64,000 bases of DNA, taken from assembly GCA_030015575.1 (NCBI GenBank), contig JASDDO010000024.1, positions 219,500,996 through 219,564,995 on the forward strand, given 5' to 3'. Both the position numbers and the translations under genes were made by a program. A model generated the notes under the pieces. That model saw nothing but the letters and a program-made list of their open reading frames with translations, was not told the DNA's origin and did no database searches. Source of the DNA: Agapanthus africanus. Its lineage: Eukaryota; Streptophyta; Magnoliopsida; Asparagales; Amaryllidaceae. How positions within the stretch are numbered: the first letter of the stretch is position 1; each line of letters starts with the position of its first letter. Shown here in pieces: positions 63,729-64,000 of this stretch.

Positions 63729-64000
63729 TGTTCTCACCAAAATCTTCGGCCAAAAGCTATTTGTTCCTGTTTACACCGGTTTAAGTTTCGTTTAAAGATA
63801 TGTATGAAATCGGGCTCATTCATATACGCACATACACGCATCAGAGGAAGAACATGTGTTAGAAAGGGAGCACTTGGTGATTAACGACAAAAAGAAAGCA
63901 TTTAATTGAATATTTTATTCTACAGGAAATAGATCACCATACATGGGATCGAAAGTACAGGGATTCACAAAACTATGGATAAAATTCTCGAACTCTCTGT
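63729..64000 (+). mobile_element. Start of a Tat-type LTR (continues outside window)
   Basis: TGTTCTCACCAAAATCTTCG then GGCCAAAAGCTATTTGTTCC matches the start of LTR F at 23915 for about 40 bp and then differs. The reverse complement of the LTR E end (GAGAACA) equals its first seven bases. Confidence 0.5.

Overview
This window is plant nuclear DNA made almost wholly of nested, decayed LTR retrotransposons. I see no host gene, no functional tRNA or rRNA gene, no CRISPR array and nothing prokaryotic. The plant assignment rests on three element types: Ty3/gypsy elements of the Tat lineage, with two RNase H domains and a long antisense ORF region; an Angela/BARE-like Ty1/copia element; and a gag-only Ty3/gypsy family with about 3.1-kb LTRs. 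The species cannot be told from the sequence.

Layout. 1-10780: a gag-only Ty3 element (+) whose 5' LTR carries one nested LTR (1-2265) and whose gag carries a reversed solo LTR (3440-6527, 5-bp target duplication GAAGC). It sits in the reverse transcriptase of a minus-strand Tat element (10781-20022), whose gag is split by a 2.2-kb solo LTR (16832-19054, duplication GAGGG). 20023-23914 is a second Tat element on the plus strand, head to head with the first, so the two form an inverted repeat. 23915-27645 is a long, array-rich Tat LTR. 27646-29535 holds a polypurine-tract stub and a 3' LTR of the same family as the 16832-19054 insert. 29540-38560 is a cluster of LTRs of the gag-only family in both orientations, with an unrelated solo LTR inside (32775-35768, duplication GAATT). 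38560-52069 is a plus-strand Tat element with RT, RNase H, second RNase H and integrase, then a 3' zone rich in repeats and an antisense ORF region (45569-50821) with a part resembling the plant mobile domain. A solo LTR (46409-47883) interrupts that region. 52070-57068 is its 3' LTR, split by a copia solo LTR (53034-55252). 57069-62340 is a minus-strand Angela-like element. 62340-64000 is mostly unassigned sequence and ends with the start of another Tat-type LTR.

The coding parts are fossils: frames are broken many times and domains are missing, so no element in view looks active. Insertion order can be read: Tat element C is older than A and D, and A is older than its nested LTRs.

The most unusual signal is not a gene. 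The Tat LTRs, the Tat 3' noncoding zone and one unrelated solo LTR contain long runs of short inverted repeats. In each run the loop or spacer stays the same (A, AAA, T, TGT, or a 10-base ATCCTCNCGA type) while the stems differ. A 34-bp duplicate pair at 47020-47127 shows clear paired (A-T to G-C, C-G to T-A) stem changes. Separately, the LTRs of the gag-only family carry a conserved tRNA-like block with A box, B box and T-run, and a conserved hairpin-forming segment.
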